A DNA stretch of 64,000 nucleotides from Acidipropionibacterium sp. (GCA_022647765.1 JALCLH010000009.1:62001-126000), one strand, 5' to 3'; positions 10,325-21,404 are shown, numbered from the stretch's first letter. Notes: a model not told the origin generated them from the sequence alone. Made by a program: numbers and translations.

Positions 10325-11782
10325 GTGACCTTTCAGCTCTACAACACCGCGTCGCGCCGGATCGAGACCTTCACCCCGCTGATTCCCGGGCAGGTGTCGA
10401 TCTACCACTGCGGGATGACGGTGCAGGGCTCCCCGCATCTGGGCCACATCCGCAAGGAGGTCGTCTTCGACGTCCTGCGCCGCTGGCTCGAGCACTCCGG
10501 CTATCAGGTGACCGTGGTCGCCAATGTCACCGACATCGACGACAAGATCCTCTCCAAGTCCGCCGAGCAGGGCGTCCCGTGGTGGGCCCTGGCCTACCAT
10601 TTCGAGACCGAGCTGCACGAGGCCTACAAGTCGCTGGGCTGCCGCCCGCCCACCTATGAGCCGCGCGCCACCGGGCACGTCCCCGAGATGATCGAGCTCA
10701 TCCGGGCCCTCATCGACGCCGGCCATGCCTATCCGGCCGACGACGGCTCCGGCGACGTCTACTTCGACGTGATGTCGTGGCCGCGCTACGGAGAGCTGTC
10801 GGGGATGAAGGTCAACGAGATGGCCCCCGCCGAGGACTCCGATCCGCGCGGCAAGCGGGATCCGCGCGATTTCGCCCTGTGGAAGGGCCACAAGGACACC
10901 GAACCGCTCACCGCCTCCTGGGAGACGCCGTGGGGGCGCGGCCGGCCCGGCTGGCACCTGGAGTGCTCGGCGATGGCCGGCAAGTACCTGGGCGACGCCT
11001 TCGACATCCACGGCGGCGGGATCGACCTGCGCTTCCCGCACCACGAGAACGAGCTGGCCCAGTCGGCGGCGGCCGGTCGCCCCTTCGCCCACTACTGGAT
11101 GCACAACGCCTGGGTGACGATGGCCGGGGAGAAGATGAGCAAGTCACTGGGCAACACCGCCCGGGTGAGCGAGGTGACCCGCAGCCACAACCCGCGCGCG
11201 GTCCGGTATTTCCTGCTGGCCCCGCACTACCGCTCCACCATCGAGTTCTCCCCCGCCGACGAGCAGACCCAGGGCTCCCTGGACGAGGCGGAGAAGGCGA
11301 TCGAGAGGATCGACGGGTTCCTGCGCCGCGCCGACGAGCTGCTGGCCGGCTCCTCTGCTCCGGCCGAGGGGGCGGACGCCGGCTCTCCGACCGCCGAGGA
11401 GCAGCGCTTCGCCACCGCGATGGACGACGATCTGGGCACCCCGGGCGCCGCCGCCGCCCTGTTCGAGGCGATCGGCGCCGGGAACCGGGCGATCGCCGAT
11501 CGGGACGTCGCCCAGACCGCGCAGATCCTGGCCGGCGTCCGGCGGATGCTGGCGGTGCTGGGACTGGATCCCGATGGCCCCGAATGGGCCGGCTCAGCCT
11601 CCGGAGCGGCCGGCGATCGGCTCGAACCGGTGGTCGACGGCCTGGTCCAGGCGATGCTGGACCAGCGCGCCGAGGCCCGCTCCCGCAAGGACTGGACCAC
11701 CGCCGACGCCATCCGCGACACTCTGTCGGGACTCGGGCTGACCGTCGAGGACACTCCGGCGGGCGCCCGCTGGTCCCTCTGA
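10325..11782 (+). CDS. cysS: Cysteinyl-tRNA synthetase
   Basis: A 485-residue class I synthetase charging tRNA-Cys in the cytoplasm. It has the zinc-ligand Cys in YHCGMTVQG, the HIGH-type motif in [21 protein letters not shown], the second zinc region [25 protein letters not shown], and the KMSKS loop. The C-terminal anticodon-binding part ends [21 protein letters not shown], typical of CysS. The related mycothiol ligase MshC is shorter and lacks this tail. The start codon is GTG at 10325. It is followed by rlmB, as in many actinobacteria. Confidence 0.95.
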   Translation: MTFQLYNTASRRIETFTPLIPGQVSIYHCGMTVQGSPHLGHIRKEVVFDVLRRWLEHSGYQVTVVANVTDIDDKILSKSAEQGVPWWALAYHFETELHEAYKSLGCRPPTYEPRATGHVPEMIELIRALIDAGHAYPADDGSGDVYFDVMSWPRYGELSGMKVNEMAPAEDSDPRGKRDPRDFALWKGHKDTEPLTASWETPWGRGRPGWHLECSAMAGKYLGDAFDIHGGGIDLRFPHHENELAQSAAAGRPFAHYWMHNAWVTMAGEKMSKSLGNTARVSEVTRSHNPRAVRYFLLAPHYRSTIEFSPADEQTQGSLDEAEKAIERIDGFLRRADELLAGSSAPAEGADAGSPTAEEQRFATAMDDDLGTPGAAAALFEAIGAGNRAIADRDVAQTAQILAGVRRMLAVLGLDPDGPEWAGSASGAAGDRLEPVVDGLVQAMLDQRAEARSRKDWTTADAIRDTLSGLGLTVEDTPAGARWSL

Positions 11783-11930
11783 TCCCGGTCCATTCCCGAA
11801 TTCCGTCATCCAACACCGAACCTCGGGGCGAGTTCCCAGCGTCCCGGGTTCCAGAGCCCATATCTCAGCGTTCCCATCCCGGTGCCCCTCACTCATTCTC
11901 ACAGGGCACTCACAACTCTCAGGAGGCACC

Positions 11931-12931
11931 ATGCCTGGAAACTCACAGCGGCGAGGCGCCGGCGGCAAGAAGTCCGGGAAGTTCGCCGGCAAGGGCTCGG
12001 CGGTGGGCTCAGGCGGGCAGGTGCGGCGCGGCCTGCGCGGTCGCGGACCGACCCCCAAGGCCGAGGACCGCCCTATCACAAGGCCTACAAGGCCAAGCAG
12101 CAGAACTCGGGAGGGTCCGGTCGCTCCCAGTCGGGTCGCCCCGGCAAGCAGGGCGGATCGGGTCAGGGGCCGAGATCGGGCTCCAAGCCGGCCGGTCCCG
12201 AGTGGGTGGTCGGCCGCAACCCGGTCCTGGAGGCCCTGCGCGCCGAGCTGCCGGTGCGCACCGCCTACATCGCCGAGGGCGCCGAGCACGACTCCCGGCT
12301 GCGCGAGATCCTGTCCTACGCCGCCGACCACAACATCCCGATGCTGCAGACCACCCGCGGCGAGCTGGACCGGATGACCGGCGGGGCGGTGCATCAGGGC
12401 GTCGCGATCCGGATGCCCGAGTACGAGTACGCGAGCGTCAACGACCTCATCTCAGCCGGTACCGAGGACCCGCACGGCGGGCTGCTGGTGGCCCTGGACA
12501 AGGTGACCGATCCCCGAAATCTCGGCGCGATCGTCCGTACGGCGGCGGCCTTCGGCGCCCAGGGGGTGCTGATCCCCTCGCGTCGCTCGGCGTCCATGAC
12601 GGCGGCGGCCTGGAAGTCCTCGGCCGGCGCAGCGGCCCGGATCCCGGTGGCGATGGCGTCCAATCTCAATCAGGCGCTCACCACCCTCGGAAAGGCCGGC
12701 TACACGATTGTCGGGCTGGCCGGGGAGTCGGATTCCGCGATCGCCGACGCCCCCGGCCTCGACGGGCCGCTGGTGATCGTGATCGGCTCGGAGGGAGAGG
12801 GGCTGGCCCGGCTCACCCGGGACAACTGCGACGCGCTGGCCGGCATCCCGATCACCGCCGAGGTGGAGTCCCTCAATGCCTCGGTGGCGGCCTCGATCGC
12901 CCTCTACGAGGTGTCTCGGGCCCGTGCCTGA
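11931..12931 (+). pseudogene. rlmB: 23S rRNA (guanosine-2'-O)-methyltransferase RlmB, frameshifted in the N-terminal tail
   Basis: The ATG at 11931 follows AGGAGG and encodes a basic Gly/Arg/Lys tail up to KAEDRP. The remainder (YHKAYKAKQ onward) is one frame over. Adding one C to the C3 at 12071-12073 restores a single protein of about 333 residues. The catalytic SpoU/TrmH domain is complete: an L30e-like substrate-binding part, motif 1 (KVTDPRNLGAIVRTAAAFG), motif 2 (IGSEGEGL) and motif 3 (ESLNASVAASIALYE). RlmB methylates a guanosine of the 23S rRNA peptidyl-transferase region. Expression would still be possible from an internal start, but an indel error is the simplest explanation. Confidence 0.82.
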
Positions 12932-13724
12932 CCGCACCACACCTGTCATCCCTGAACCCACCATTTCGGAGGAGAGCAGGAGGGCGCGCGCCGGCTCCTT
13001 CGGCGAAGCGGCAGCCGGCTACCAGCGATACCGGCCCGACTACCCTCTCGAAGCGGTCTCCTTCCTCATCGACGGGGCCGCAGCCGGCTCCCGGATCCTC
13101 GATCTGGGGGCGGGCACCGGCAAGCTCACCGACCGGCTGCTGGAACTCGGCTTCCGGGTGGTGGCGGTGGATCCGTCGGCGCAGATGCTCGCCGAGCTGT
13201 CGGGGCGTCATCCCGGCGTCGAGTGCCGCCTCGGCACCGGGGAGGCGATCCCGCTGCCCGACGGTGGCGTCGACGGCGTCGTCTGCGGGCAGGCCTGGCA
13301 CTGGATGGACGCCGTGGCCACCGGCCGAGAACTGGCGCGCGTGCTGGGCGGCTGCGGATCGCTCGGCCTGACCTGGAACACCGACCACACCGATTCCGGA
13401 TGGCTGGCCCGAATCGAGCAGATCCGCGGCGTGCCGCGCGGCTCGGAGCTGAACCGCGGCGCCGACCGCACCCCGGCCGGTCCGGGAGAGGGCTGGAGCG
13501 CCTTCGCCCGCCGCGACGTCGACTGGACGCGGACCCTGTCCAAGGACGACTTCCTGGCCCTGTGGCAGACCCACTCCCAGTGGCTCACCGCCACCCCGGC
13601 CGAGCGCACCGAGTGGATGTCCGGATGGCGGGACGTGCTGGCCACCGACCCCGCCGTGGCAACCTTGGACGAGGTTGAGATTCCGATGACCACCGAGTGC
13701 TGGGTGACACGTCTGAGAGGTTGA
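12924..13724 (+). CDS. Class I SAM-dependent methyltransferase
   Basis: A protein of about 266 residues, starting at GTG 12924 and overlapping the rlmB stop. SAM motif I is ILDLGAGTGKLTDRLLE, the acidic ribose-binding strand is VVAVDPSAQM, and motif IV-like DGVVCGQAWHWMD follows. Methyltransferase domain 11-type proteins of this layout (SFGEAAAGYQRYRPDYP at the N-terminus) are common in actinobacteria and mostly of unknown substrate, acting on small molecules. It probably shares a transcript with cysS-rlmB upstream and the MFS gene downstream. Confidence 0.82.
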   Translation: MPDRTTPVIPEPTISEESRRARAGSFGEAAAGYQRYRPDYPLEAVSFLIDGAAAGSRILDLGAGTGKLTDRLLELGFRVVAVDPSAQMLAELSGRHPGVECRLGTGEAIPLPDGGVDGVVCGQAWHWMDAVATGRELARVLGGCGSLGLTWNTDHTDSGWLARIEQIRGVPRGSELNRGADRTPAGPGEGWSAFARRDVDWTRTLSKDDFLALWQTHSQWLTATPAERTEWMSGWRDVLATDPAVATLDEVEIPMTTECWVTRLRG

Positions 13725-13726
13725 GT

Positions 13727-14938
13727 GTGGGTGCAGCTGAACAGCGGGCGGACCGGGGCCTCGGCCGGGGACTGCTGATCCTGATGGCCACCGCCACCGG
13801 CCTGTGCGTCGGGGGCAACTACCTCAACCAGCCGCTCATCGACGAGATCTCGCGGTACTTCGGCGTGAGCATCTCGGCGGCGGCGAGCACGGTCACCGTC
13901 GCCCAGTTCGGCTATGCGGTCGGGCTGCTGCTCCTGGTGCCGCTGGGCGACGTCGTCGACCGGCGCAAGCTCGCCGTCTGCCTGGTCCTGCTGACCGCCG
14001 TGGGCCAGCTGGTGGCCGCGGCGTCGGTGAACCTGCCGATGATGATGGTCGGCACCGCCATCGCGTCGCTGTTCTCGGTCGCCGCCCAGGTGCTGGTCCC
14101 CTTCGCCTCCGAGTTGGCCGCCCGGGACAAAGCGGGGTCGGCGGTCGGCACCATGATGACCGGCCTGCTGGTCGGCATCCTGCTGGGCCGCGCGGTGTCG
14201 GGAATGCTGAGCCTGGTGGCGGGCTGGCGGACCGCGTACTGGGTGCTCGGCGGACTGCTGCTGGTCATCGCGGCGCTGCTGTGGAGACGCCTGCCCACCG
14301 TGCCCCGGGCCGCCACCGTCAGGCTGGCCGGGATACCGGCGTCGATGATCGGCGCCTGGCGGCGGTTCCCGAAGGTCCGGTCGCGGTCGCTGATGTCGGC
14401 CCTGCTGTTCGCCTCGGTGAGCGCCTGCTTCGCGACCATGACGCCGCTGCTGGCCGGGCCCCCGCACGATCTGGAACCGGCGACGATCGGACTGGTCGGA
14501 CTGCTCGGGGTGATCGGCGCGATGGGTGCCGGGCCGATAGGCCGGCTGAGCGACCGGGGGCTGGGCACCCAGGCGGTGGCCGCCGGGATCGGCCTGCTGC
14601 TGCTCGGGTGGATCTCGATGTGGTTCGGGTCGTCCCTGCTGGTGATGTTCGGCATCGGATTCGTGCTCACCGACTGCGGCCTGCAGGCCGCCCACGTCAC
14701 CAATCTGGCGGTGGTCCAGGCTCAGGATCCGGCGCTGCGATCCCGGCTCAACTCGCTCTACATGACCATGTACTTCATCGGCGGAGCGGTCGGATCGGCC
14801 GTCGCAGTGGCCCTGTGGGACCGGTTCGGCTGGCACGGGGTGGTGCTGGCGGCCGTCGGCTTCGTGCTGGCGGCGGCGCTGATCATGATGGGCGAGCTGC
14901 TGGGGGATCGGCGCCGGCAGCACCGGCAGCAGATCTGA
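13727..14938 (+). CDS. MFS transporter, 12-TM, AraJ/YgaY type
   Basis: A protein of about 403 residues with twelve hydrophobic segments, a GGNYLNQPLIDEI first-helix region and the loop-2 motif GDVVDRRK. The GTG at 13727 has GAGAGG 6 bases upstream and is 2 bases past the methyltransferase stop, so it is likely co-transcribed with it. Resemblance is to sugar-efflux and drug-efflux MFS permeases; the substrate is unknown. Linkage to a small-molecule methyltransferase may mean export of its product (inference). Confidence 0.8.
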   Translation: MGAAEQRADRGLGRGLLILMATATGLCVGGNYLNQPLIDEISRYFGVSISAAASTVTVAQFGYAVGLLLLVPLGDVVDRRKLAVCLVLLTAVGQLVAAASVNLPMMMVGTAIASLFSVAAQVLVPFASELAARDKAGSAVGTMMTGLLVGILLGRAVSGMLSLVAGWRTAYWVLGGLLLVIAALLWRRLPTVPRAATVRLAGIPASMIGAWRRFPKVRSRSLMSALLFASVSACFATMTPLLAGPPHDLEPATIGLVGLLGVIGAMGAGPIGRLSDRGLGTQAVAAGIGLLLLGWISMWFGSSLLVMFGIGFVLTDCGLQAAHVTNLAVVQAQDPALRSRLNSLYMTMYFIGGAVGSAVAVALWDRFGWHGVVLAAVGFVLAAALIMMGELLGDRRRQHRQQI

Positions 14939-14964
14939 AACCAGGAGACCAGGAGCTCCTGGAG

Positions 14965-16916
14965 TTACAGCTCGACGGTGACCGGCTGCTGGCCGGCGAA
15001 GACCACCCTCACGGAGTCGCCCTCGACGCTCACCTCCGGAGGCTCGGCCTGGGCAGCGGCCGCAGCCGCCTCGCCGATCCCGACCAGCACGACATGGACG
15101 CCGTCGATCTGCGAGGTCCGGACCCAGTCGGCCGAGGTCCGCTCCGACAAGCGGGGTCACCCCGGCCTCGGTCCGGGTGCCGGACTGAGACCACGTCGTC
15201 ACCGGTGCGAGCACCGACCGCACAGACTGTGCCGGTGCTGCGTGATCCGGTGCTGCGCGTACTGCGTGGTCCGGTTCCGCATGTCCGGGGCGGAGTCCAC
15301 CGGCCAGCCGGAGGCCTCCAGGGCGACCGGCTCGACGTCGTCGTCAGGCCCCCGGGCGGACCCGGATGCAGCGGACCTCCAGGCCGGCGTGAAGCACGGT
15401 CGCGCAGGTGATCCAGGGGCCGGTCGCCAGGCTCCCCTGCCATCCGTACCAGAAGTCCTCACCGGCGTCTCCGTTGTCAGGGATGCTCGGCGTCCATCCA
15501 GTGCGAGCGCCATCGGGAGACCCCGACCAGGACCCGGCCCACGGCCTCCAGCCGCAGCACCTGCTGGCCGGACCGGGCGCTCGGGCGGCCTCCGGCGTCG
15601 CGCAGGCACACCGAATTGGCCGCCGGGACTCCCTTCCACGCCCCGGCCATCGGTGGCGCGGTGACGGTGGAGTAGCCCAGCGAGGTGTAGAGCGGCGCCT
15701 CGCCGTTCAGCTCGCCGGGCCGGGCCCCGTCGGTGCCGACATTGGCGATCCGGATGACGCCGTCGGATCGGGTCCCGCTCACCAGCCAGCCGGGCGCCCG
15801 GATCACCCGGTGGGTGTCGGCCAGCTCCACCGGAGTGGGTCTCTCGACCGCCGTCCACACCGGAGCCTGGGCGTCCAGGGCCAGCCCCAGCATCCCCTTG
15901 GAGGCCCAGTAGGGGGAGCCGGTGCCCGAGTAGTACTGCGTCATCGGCCGGAACTCCCGGAACCAGCCCATCGTGAGGATGTCGTCCTCGGCCGCGCCGT
16001 GGGCCAGGAAGTGCTGGACCGTGCCCGAGCAGATCCGGCGGGTCAGCCCCGGGTCCAGCGGGGAGACGCCCATCAGCTCACCGGCCCAGAACGGCGCCAG
16101 GGTGCACCACCGGTAGGTCAGACTCCGGCCCTGGATCAGCGGTCCTCCGCCACCGACCAGGTATTGATCGTCTTCCAGATATCGCCTCAGACGAGCTCCG
16201 TGAATGGTGGCGAAATCCCTTGCCAGATCCCATTCCGGAGCCATCAGGGTCCACAATGCCGGCAGCGTCTCCATCGCCCAGCCGACATAGTGGTCGTAGT
16301 TCCTGGCAGCCCCGTCGGACAGCCAGCCCTCGCCCCGGTACCAGGACTCGTGGCTGGCCAGGTTCCGCTCGACGATCTCGGCCGACCACTCGGCGCCGAC
16401 CCCGCGCAGGAAGGTCTCGACGATGATCTGGAACCACACCCAGTTGTTGGCCGGGATCCCGCAGCCGCGCAGTTCGGACAGGTAGTCGATCACCTGCTCC
16501 TGGCTGCGGGAGGTCAGGCCCTCCCAGATCCAGGGCCGGGTGAAGTGCAGCAGCAGCGCGATCGAGCAGGACTCCACGACCGCCTGTGGATGCTCGGAGG
16601 GCCGCACCCAGCGATCGGCGCGGTGCTGCTCATCGGGGCGGGGGTCTGCTCCAGCGGCTATCCCGGCGGCCCACCATTCCGCCAGCCCGAGCGGATCGGC
16701 GCCGTGCTCGCCGATCAGGCGGACACCGGCCAGCAGGCCGGTGCGGGCGAAGCCCTCCAAGCCGTCGATCTCGTGGCTGAGTCCGCCGGGTGCCCCGGGG
16801 TAGGTGATCCTGCCGTGGCCGGGCGAGCCGTGGGCCATGCCCGCGCGCAGCAGACGGTCGGCCAGCTGCTCCCAGTCGGCCCGCGTCCAGCCGGTGAACG
16901 GCGAGATCTCGGTCAT
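14965..16916 (-). pseudogene. DUF2264 family protein, C-terminal part broken by several frame changes
   Basis: The ATG at 16916 overlaps the stop of the dehydrogenase gene (ATGA). About 480 residues of a DUF2264 protein run intact from MTEISPFTGWTRADWEQ through NWVWFQIIVETFL and NYDHYVGWAMETLPALWTLM, to a stop at 15477. Recognisable C-terminal sequence continues in other frames: DNGDAGEDFWYGWQGSL, then VEPVALEASGWPVDSAPD, then TTWSQSGTRTEAGVTPLVG, and finally VRTSQIDGVHVVLVGIGEA, ending at 14965. Three or four indels are needed. DUF2264 proteins are heparinase-like alpha/alpha-barrel enzymes often linked to pectin or uronate use. Several breaks within 500 bases suggest real decay here, or a locally poor sequence. 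Confidence 0.72.
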
Positions 16917-17942
16917 GCCAGCCTCGCCAGCTCCGCCAGCGGCACGGGTTCGCGCGGGGGTCGTCCGGCGACCAGTCGTTCCAGCTCGTCGAGGGCGCCG
17001 TCGGCCATCCGGTCGATCTCGGTGCCCAGCGAGCCGGCCACATGCGGGGTGATGACGATGCCCGGGCAGTTCAGCAGCGGGGAGTCGGCCGGCAGCGGCT
17101 CGGGATCGGTGACATCCAGAATCGCGCTGAGCCGACCGCTCGAGCACTCCGCCAGCAGGGCGTCGTGATCGACCAGGGCTCCTCGCGCGGTATTGATGAA
17201 GGTGGCCCCGTCGGGCATCAGGGAGAACTCCCGCGCGCCGATCATGCCCCGGGTCTCGGGGGTGTTGGGAGCGTGCAGGCTGACCACGTCGCTGCGACCC
17301 AGCAGCTCGTCCAGACCCACCAGTTCGGCGCCCGCCTCGGCGACCCTGGCGGCGTCGGCGTAGGGGTCGGCGACCAGCAGCCTCGGCGCCATGGTGCGCC
17401 TCAGGAAGGGCTGGGCGAGCGCCTCCAGGACCGCCCGTCCCACCCGGGAGAATCCGATGATGCCGATCCTCCGATGCCAGTTGGACAGCTCCAGGACGCC
17501 GTCGGCGCGGGTCTGCGGGTCGAGCAGGTCGCGGGCTCCGCGAGCCAGCCAGGGCACCCGCTTGCCGGACCACAGCAGGGCCGCCAGGGTGTACTGCGCC
17601 ACCGGGTCGGCGTTCTCGGTCACATTGTTGGTCACCAGAATCCCCCGCTCGATCAACTCGGGGGGTGACGATCTCCTTGACGGTGCCGGCGGTGTGCAGC
17701 ACCGCCCGGAGCCTCGGCATCGAGGCCAGCGCGGCGGCGTCCAGAGCCGGCGTCCCCCATCCGGAGATGAGGACGTCGACGGTGCCGAGATCCGCCGCGG
17801 GCAGCCGGTCGTAGCTGTCGACCACCGCCAGCAGGCGCCCGCTGCGCCGGAGCCGCTCCAGGTCGAGATGACGCCGCGCGATGGCAGTGTCCATGCACAC
17901 CAGGACATGGGGTCTGAGATCATTCCTGTCATCGCAGCTCAC
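16913..17942 (-). pseudogene. D-isomer-specific 2-hydroxyacid dehydrogenase, frameshifted
   Basis: The N-terminal 93 residues (GTG 17942) end in GTVKEIVTP. The next frame continues ELIERGILVTNNVTENADPVA to 16913. One G too many in the G6 run at 17660-17665 explains the break; the repaired protein has about 343 residues. The NAD-binding fold shows IGIIGFSRVGRAVLE and an acidic VADPY strand. The catalytic Arg lies in FINTARGALVD, the Glu in the DPEPLP region and the His in ITPHVAGS. It reduces or oxidises a 2-keto/2-hydroxyacid in the cytoplasm. The 4-base overlap with the DUF2264 gene suggests a joint role in sugar-acid metabolism. Confidence 0.78.
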
Positions 17943-18076
17943 ACCGTCTCCCTATCACCGAACGGCGATGGATCGCCAGAAGCACGCAGTCATCGAGATG
18001 CACCGGCGTCTCACCGAGACCGCCTCATGGCGCATCGCGTACTAGATTGATCTGCGCCATACAACAGGAGGATTCC

Positions 18077-19543
18077 GTGCCCGACTCGACCTATCCAGAG
18101 CCAGTGAGCATCAACGCACAGGCCGCCCCGGCGTACAAGACGCTGCTGGACATCATCGGCTCTGTCGAACCCCGCATCGCCGAGGCCACCCGCGCCGAGC
18201 TGCACGACCAGCGCCATTCGCTCAAACTCATCGCCTCCGAGAACTACGCCTCCCTGCCGGTGCTGGCCACCATGGGCACCTGGTTCTCCGACAAGTACGC
18301 CGAGGGCACCGTCGGACACCGCTTCTACGCCGGATGCCAGAATGTCGACACCGTCGAGGCGGTCGCCGCCGAGCACGCCTGCGAGCTCTTCGGCGCCGAG
18401 CACGCCTATGTGCAGCCGCACTCGGGCATCGACGCCAACCTCACCGCCTACTGGTCGATCCTGGCCCACCACGTCGAGATGCCGGCGCTGGCCGAGTTCG
18501 GCTCCAAGACGGTCAATGACCTCAGCCAGGAGGACTGGGACACCCTGCGTCACCGGTTCAACGACCAGCGCTCGATCGGCATGAGCCTGGACGCCGGCGG
18601 TCACCTCACCCACGGCTTCCGGCCCAATATCTCGGGCAAGATGTTCGATCAGCGCTCCTACGGCACCGATCCCACCACCGGGCTGCTGGACTACGCCAAG
18701 GTGCGCGAACTGGCCCTCGAGTTCAAGCCGCTGGTCATCGTGGCCGGCTATTCGGCCTACCCGCGCCGGGTGAACTTCGCGAAGATGCGCGAGATCGCCG
18801 ACGAGATCGGCGCGGTGCTGATGGTCGACATGGCCCACTTCGCCGGGCTGGTGGCCGGCAAGGTGTTCACCGGCGACGAGGATCCGGTGCCGCACGCCCA
18901 GGTGGTCACCACCACCACCCACAAGTCCCTGCGCGGGCCTCGCGGCGGCATGGTGCTGGTGAACAAGGAGTACGCCGAGGACGTCGACCGCGGCTGTCCG
19001 ATGGTGCTCGGCGGTCCGCTGGGCCATGTGATGGCGGCCAAGGCGGTGGCCCTGGCCGAGGCCCGCACCCAGGCCTTCCGCGACTACGCCCAGAAGGTGG
19101 CCGACAACGCGAAGGCGCTGGCCGAGGGGCTGATGAGCCGCGGAGTGAAGCTCGTCACCAATGGCACCGACAACCACATCAACCTGCTCGACGTCACCAC
19201 CAGCTTCGGGCTGACCGGGCGCCAGGCCGAGTCCGCCCTGCTGGACTCGGGCATCGTCACCAACCGCAACTCGATCCCCGCCGACCCCAACGGCGCCTGG
19301 TACACCTCGGGAATCAGGATCGGGACGCCGGCCCTCACCTCGCGCGGTTTCGGCGCCGAGGAGTTCGACCGGGTCGCGGCGCTGATCGTCGAGGCCCTGA
19401 AGGCCACCACCCCCAGGACCGCCTCCTCCGGCAAGCCGGGCAAGGCGAAGTACGTCATGGAGGACGGCGTGGCCGACCGGGTGCACGCCGAGGCCGACGA
19501 GCTGGTGGGCAACTTCCCGCTGTACCCGGGCCTCGAGCTCTGA
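18077..19543 (+). CDS. glyA: Serine hydroxymethyltransferase (long actinobacterial form)
   Basis: A protein of about 488 residues with the SHMT signature region ([16 protein letters not shown], Schiff-base Lys), [13 protein letters not shown], the [11 protein letters not shown] tetrahydrofolate loop, QPHSGIDAN and [11 protein letters not shown]. It converts serine and tetrahydrofolate to glycine and methylene-tetrahydrofolate. It is longer than the E. coli enzyme (417 residues) through inserts around [18 protein letters not shown] and a C-terminal extension, a form seen in propionibacteria and some relatives. The GTG at 18077 was chosen because AGGAGG ends 6 bases upstream. It is divergent from the hydroxyacid dehydrogenase gene. 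Confidence 0.93.
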   Translation: MPDSTYPEPVSINAQAAPAYKTLLDIIGSVEPRIAEATRAELHDQRHSLKLIASENYASLPVLATMGTWFSDKYAEGTVGHRFYAGCQNVDTVEAVAAEHACELFGAEHAYVQPHSGIDANLTAYWSILAHHVEMPALAEFGSKTVNDLSQEDWDTLRHRFNDQRSIGMSLDAGGHLTHGFRPNISGKMFDQRSYGTDPTTGLLDYAKVRELALEFKPLVIVAGYSAYPRRVNFAKMREIADEIGAVLMVDMAHFAGLVAGKVFTGDEDPVPHAQVVTTTTHKSLRGPRGGMVLVNKEYAEDVDRGCPMVLGGPLGHVMAAKAVALAEARTQAFRDYAQKVADNAKALAEGLMSRGVKLVTNGTDNHINLLDVTTSFGLTGRQAESALLDSGIVTNRNSIPADPNGAWYTSGIRIGTPALTSRGFGAEEFDRVAALIVEALKATTPRTASSGKPGKAKYVMEDGVADRVHAEADELVGNFPLYPGLEL

Positions 19544-19557
19544 ACCGGGGGTCCGCG

Positions 19558-20133
19558 ATGCTTCCCGACACCGTCACCGGGGCCGTGGAGATGGGGGTCG
19601 GGCTCACCCTGATCTTCGCCGCGCTGACCGCCCACCAGTCGAGCACCGCGATCATCGTGGTGGCACTGGGGCTGGCGACCACCGCGGCGATGTGCCACAC
19701 CAACCGGGAGCGCCGGGGAGTGACCCGGACCGCAGGTCGCACCGCGGCGGTGTGGGGAGCCGCTGCGGCGGCCCTGGCGGTGCTCATCGGGACCCTGTCT
19801 GTTGATCTGCCGGCCGGCACAGCCCTGCTGATCAGCCCGGTGGTGCTGGCCCTCGCGGAGTTCGGGCTGCGCTGGCTGGCCGAGCGGCAGCCGGCGCTCA
19901 CCGCCTGGCACATCGTCTGCTGGCTGCTCACCGCGGCCACCTGTCTGACGCCGGCCCTGCTCCCGGCCTCCCAGGTGGTGCTGATCGCCGGCCTGATCTG
20001 CGGCGTCTCGCTCGCGGTGATGGGGGCGGTCGACATCCGCAGGCTCACCGAGGCGATCGGCGCCACACCGGAGGGCCCGAAGCCGCCGCCGAATCCGGTC
20101 TGGGAATGGGTGCGCGACAAGGTGAAGCGCTGA
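19558..20133 (+). CDS. Hypothetical membrane protein
   Basis: A 191-residue protein with five or six hydrophobic helices separated by short loops (GVGLTLIFAALTA, TAIIVVALGLATTAAM, two more around LLISPVVLALAEFGLRWLA, then VLIAGLICGVSLAVMGAV). The C-terminus is basic and cytosolic. It starts 15 bases after glyA, probably in the same transcript. The overall shape is DUF308/HdeD-like, but no residue pattern proves this; function unknown. Confidence 0.65.
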   Translation: MLPDTVTGAVEMGVGLTLIFAALTAHQSSTAIIVVALGLATTAAMCHTNRERRGVTRTAGRTAAVWGAAAAALAVLIGTLSVDLPAGTALLISPVVLALAEFGLRWLAERQPALTAWHIVCWLLTAATCLTPALLPASQVVLIAGLICGVSLAVMGAVDIRRLTEAIGATPEGPKPPPNPVWEWVRDKVKR

Positions 20134-20176
20134 GCCGAGCCGGTCCTCTCCCCCCGCGGTCCGGCCCGATCAGCGC

Positions 20177-20244
20177 ACGAGGCGCCTCTTCGTCGACCAG
20201 GCGCCAGCTAGATGAGGCGGTTGGTGGACGAAGGGGCGCCTCGT
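20177..20244. repeat. Extragenic palindrome, single copy (type C)
   Basis: A 68-bp element with 18-bp terminal inverted repeats, ACGAGGCGCCTCTTCGTC against the complement of GACGAAGGGGCGCCTCGT (17 of 18). The central part is AGGCGCCAGCTAGATGAGGCGG. It lies between convergent genes and may also terminate both transcripts. The size and design resemble families A and B, but the sequence differs. Confidence 0.7.
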
Positions 20245-20284
20245 CGCGATCAGCGCCACCGCGGCCCACGCAACCCGGACAGGC

Positions 20285-21404
20285 CTACCTCTCCAGGAAC
20301 CTCACCAGCAGGTCCAGCCGCCGGGCCAGGGTGGGCACCAGGATGTGCTCGGTGACCGCATGGGCTCCCCCGCCCATCGGCCCGAACCCGTCGACGGCCG
20401 GGATGCCGAGCGGACCGCCGATCAGGTTCGTGTCGCCGGCCCCGGCGGCGGGTCTGCCCGCGATCTCCATTCCCAGTGAGGAGCCCGCCTCCGCGATCTC
20501 GGCCAGCAGGGCCCGATCGGCGTCCTTGGGAGCCCAGGTCGGCCGATGGGTGAGGATCTCGGTCTCGATCCTCGCTCCCTCGCGAACCGGGGTCAGCGAG
20601 GCGAGCCGGTCCAGCACGGCCTTCTCGCTGTCGAGATCCTGGAACCGCAGCCCGATCTCGGCCTCGGCGTGGGCCGGAATCACATTGGCCCGGGTGCCGC
20701 CCGAGATGATCCCCGCATTGCACAGCACCTCGAGATCTCGGCTGGCCTCGGAGATGACGCCGCGAATCCCGGTCAGCTGGTCCACCAGCTCGTCGATCGC
20801 AGAGATGCCGGCGCCCGGATCCAGTGCGGCGTGGGCGGCCCGCCCGGTGACCGCGATCTGCAGCCGGGTGGAGCCGCGGCGTCCCACCTTGAGCGCGCCA
20901 TCGGGATGGGGGCACTCGAAGCCGATCGCGGCCGCGACCCCCTGGGCGGCCTGCCGGCAGATCGCCGCACCGGTCGGGGAACCGCTCTCCTCGTCGCAGG
21001 TGATCACCACCCGGACCGGCCGGTGAGCCCTGCTCCGCAGCCGTTCCAGGGCGCCGACGATGATCACCAGGCCGGATTTCATGTCGAGCACCCCCGGCCC
21101 GTGCAGCTCGTCGCCGTCGCGGCGCCACGGCACCCGATTCTGGATCGCGCCGGCCTCCCAGACCGTGTCGGAGTGGCCCACCAGCAGCACCGGCTGCCCC
21201 GACGGCGTCCCCCGGATCGTCGACGATGAGGTGAATCCCCGAGGCGCTCTCGATGCGCTTCGGCTGCAACCCGATCCCGCGGAACCAGGAGATCAGCAGA
21301 TCGGTCACCCGGCGGCTCGCCGAAACGTCCCGGGAGGGGCTCTCGACCTTCACCAGCGCCTCGAGCCGATCCAGCACCCGCTGTGATGAACCCAGCTGCG
21401 TCAT
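20285..21404 (-). pseudogene. M20 family metallo-amidohydrolase (candidate N-succinyl-L-amino acid hydrolase), frameshifted
   Basis: The N-terminus (ATG 21404, MTQLGSSQRVLDRLEALVKVESPS) and the body are in different frames. Removing one C from the C5 run at 21209-21213 joins ...LIVDDPGT to PSGQPVLLVGHSDTVWE and gives about 372 residues. The dinuclear metal site is complete: GHSDTVW (His, Asp), GVLDMKSG (bridging Asp), CDEESGSPTG (catalytic and ligand Glu), and a C-terminal GGAHAVTEH. The dimerisation domain is also present. The closest type is carboxypeptidase G2/ArgE-like peptidase. It is divergent from the GNAT, SIS and racemase operon, where an N-acyl-L-amino acid deacylase would complete a D-to-L amino acid route. 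Probably an indel error rather than a dead gene. Confidence 0.8.

Noticed and set aside
10777..13371. An 864-codon plus-strand frame across cysS and rlmB
   Set aside because: Out-of-frame Arg/Pro/Gly-rich reading of two well-identified genes.
13208..15223. A 671-codon minus-strand frame over the MFS gene
   Set aside because: Gln/His/Arg-rich shadow of the methyltransferase and MFS genes; only its first residues coincide with the decayed DUF2264 end.
17943..18076. Glycine riboswitch before glyA
   Set aside because: The 134-base gap shared with the divergent gene shows no tandem aptamer pattern.
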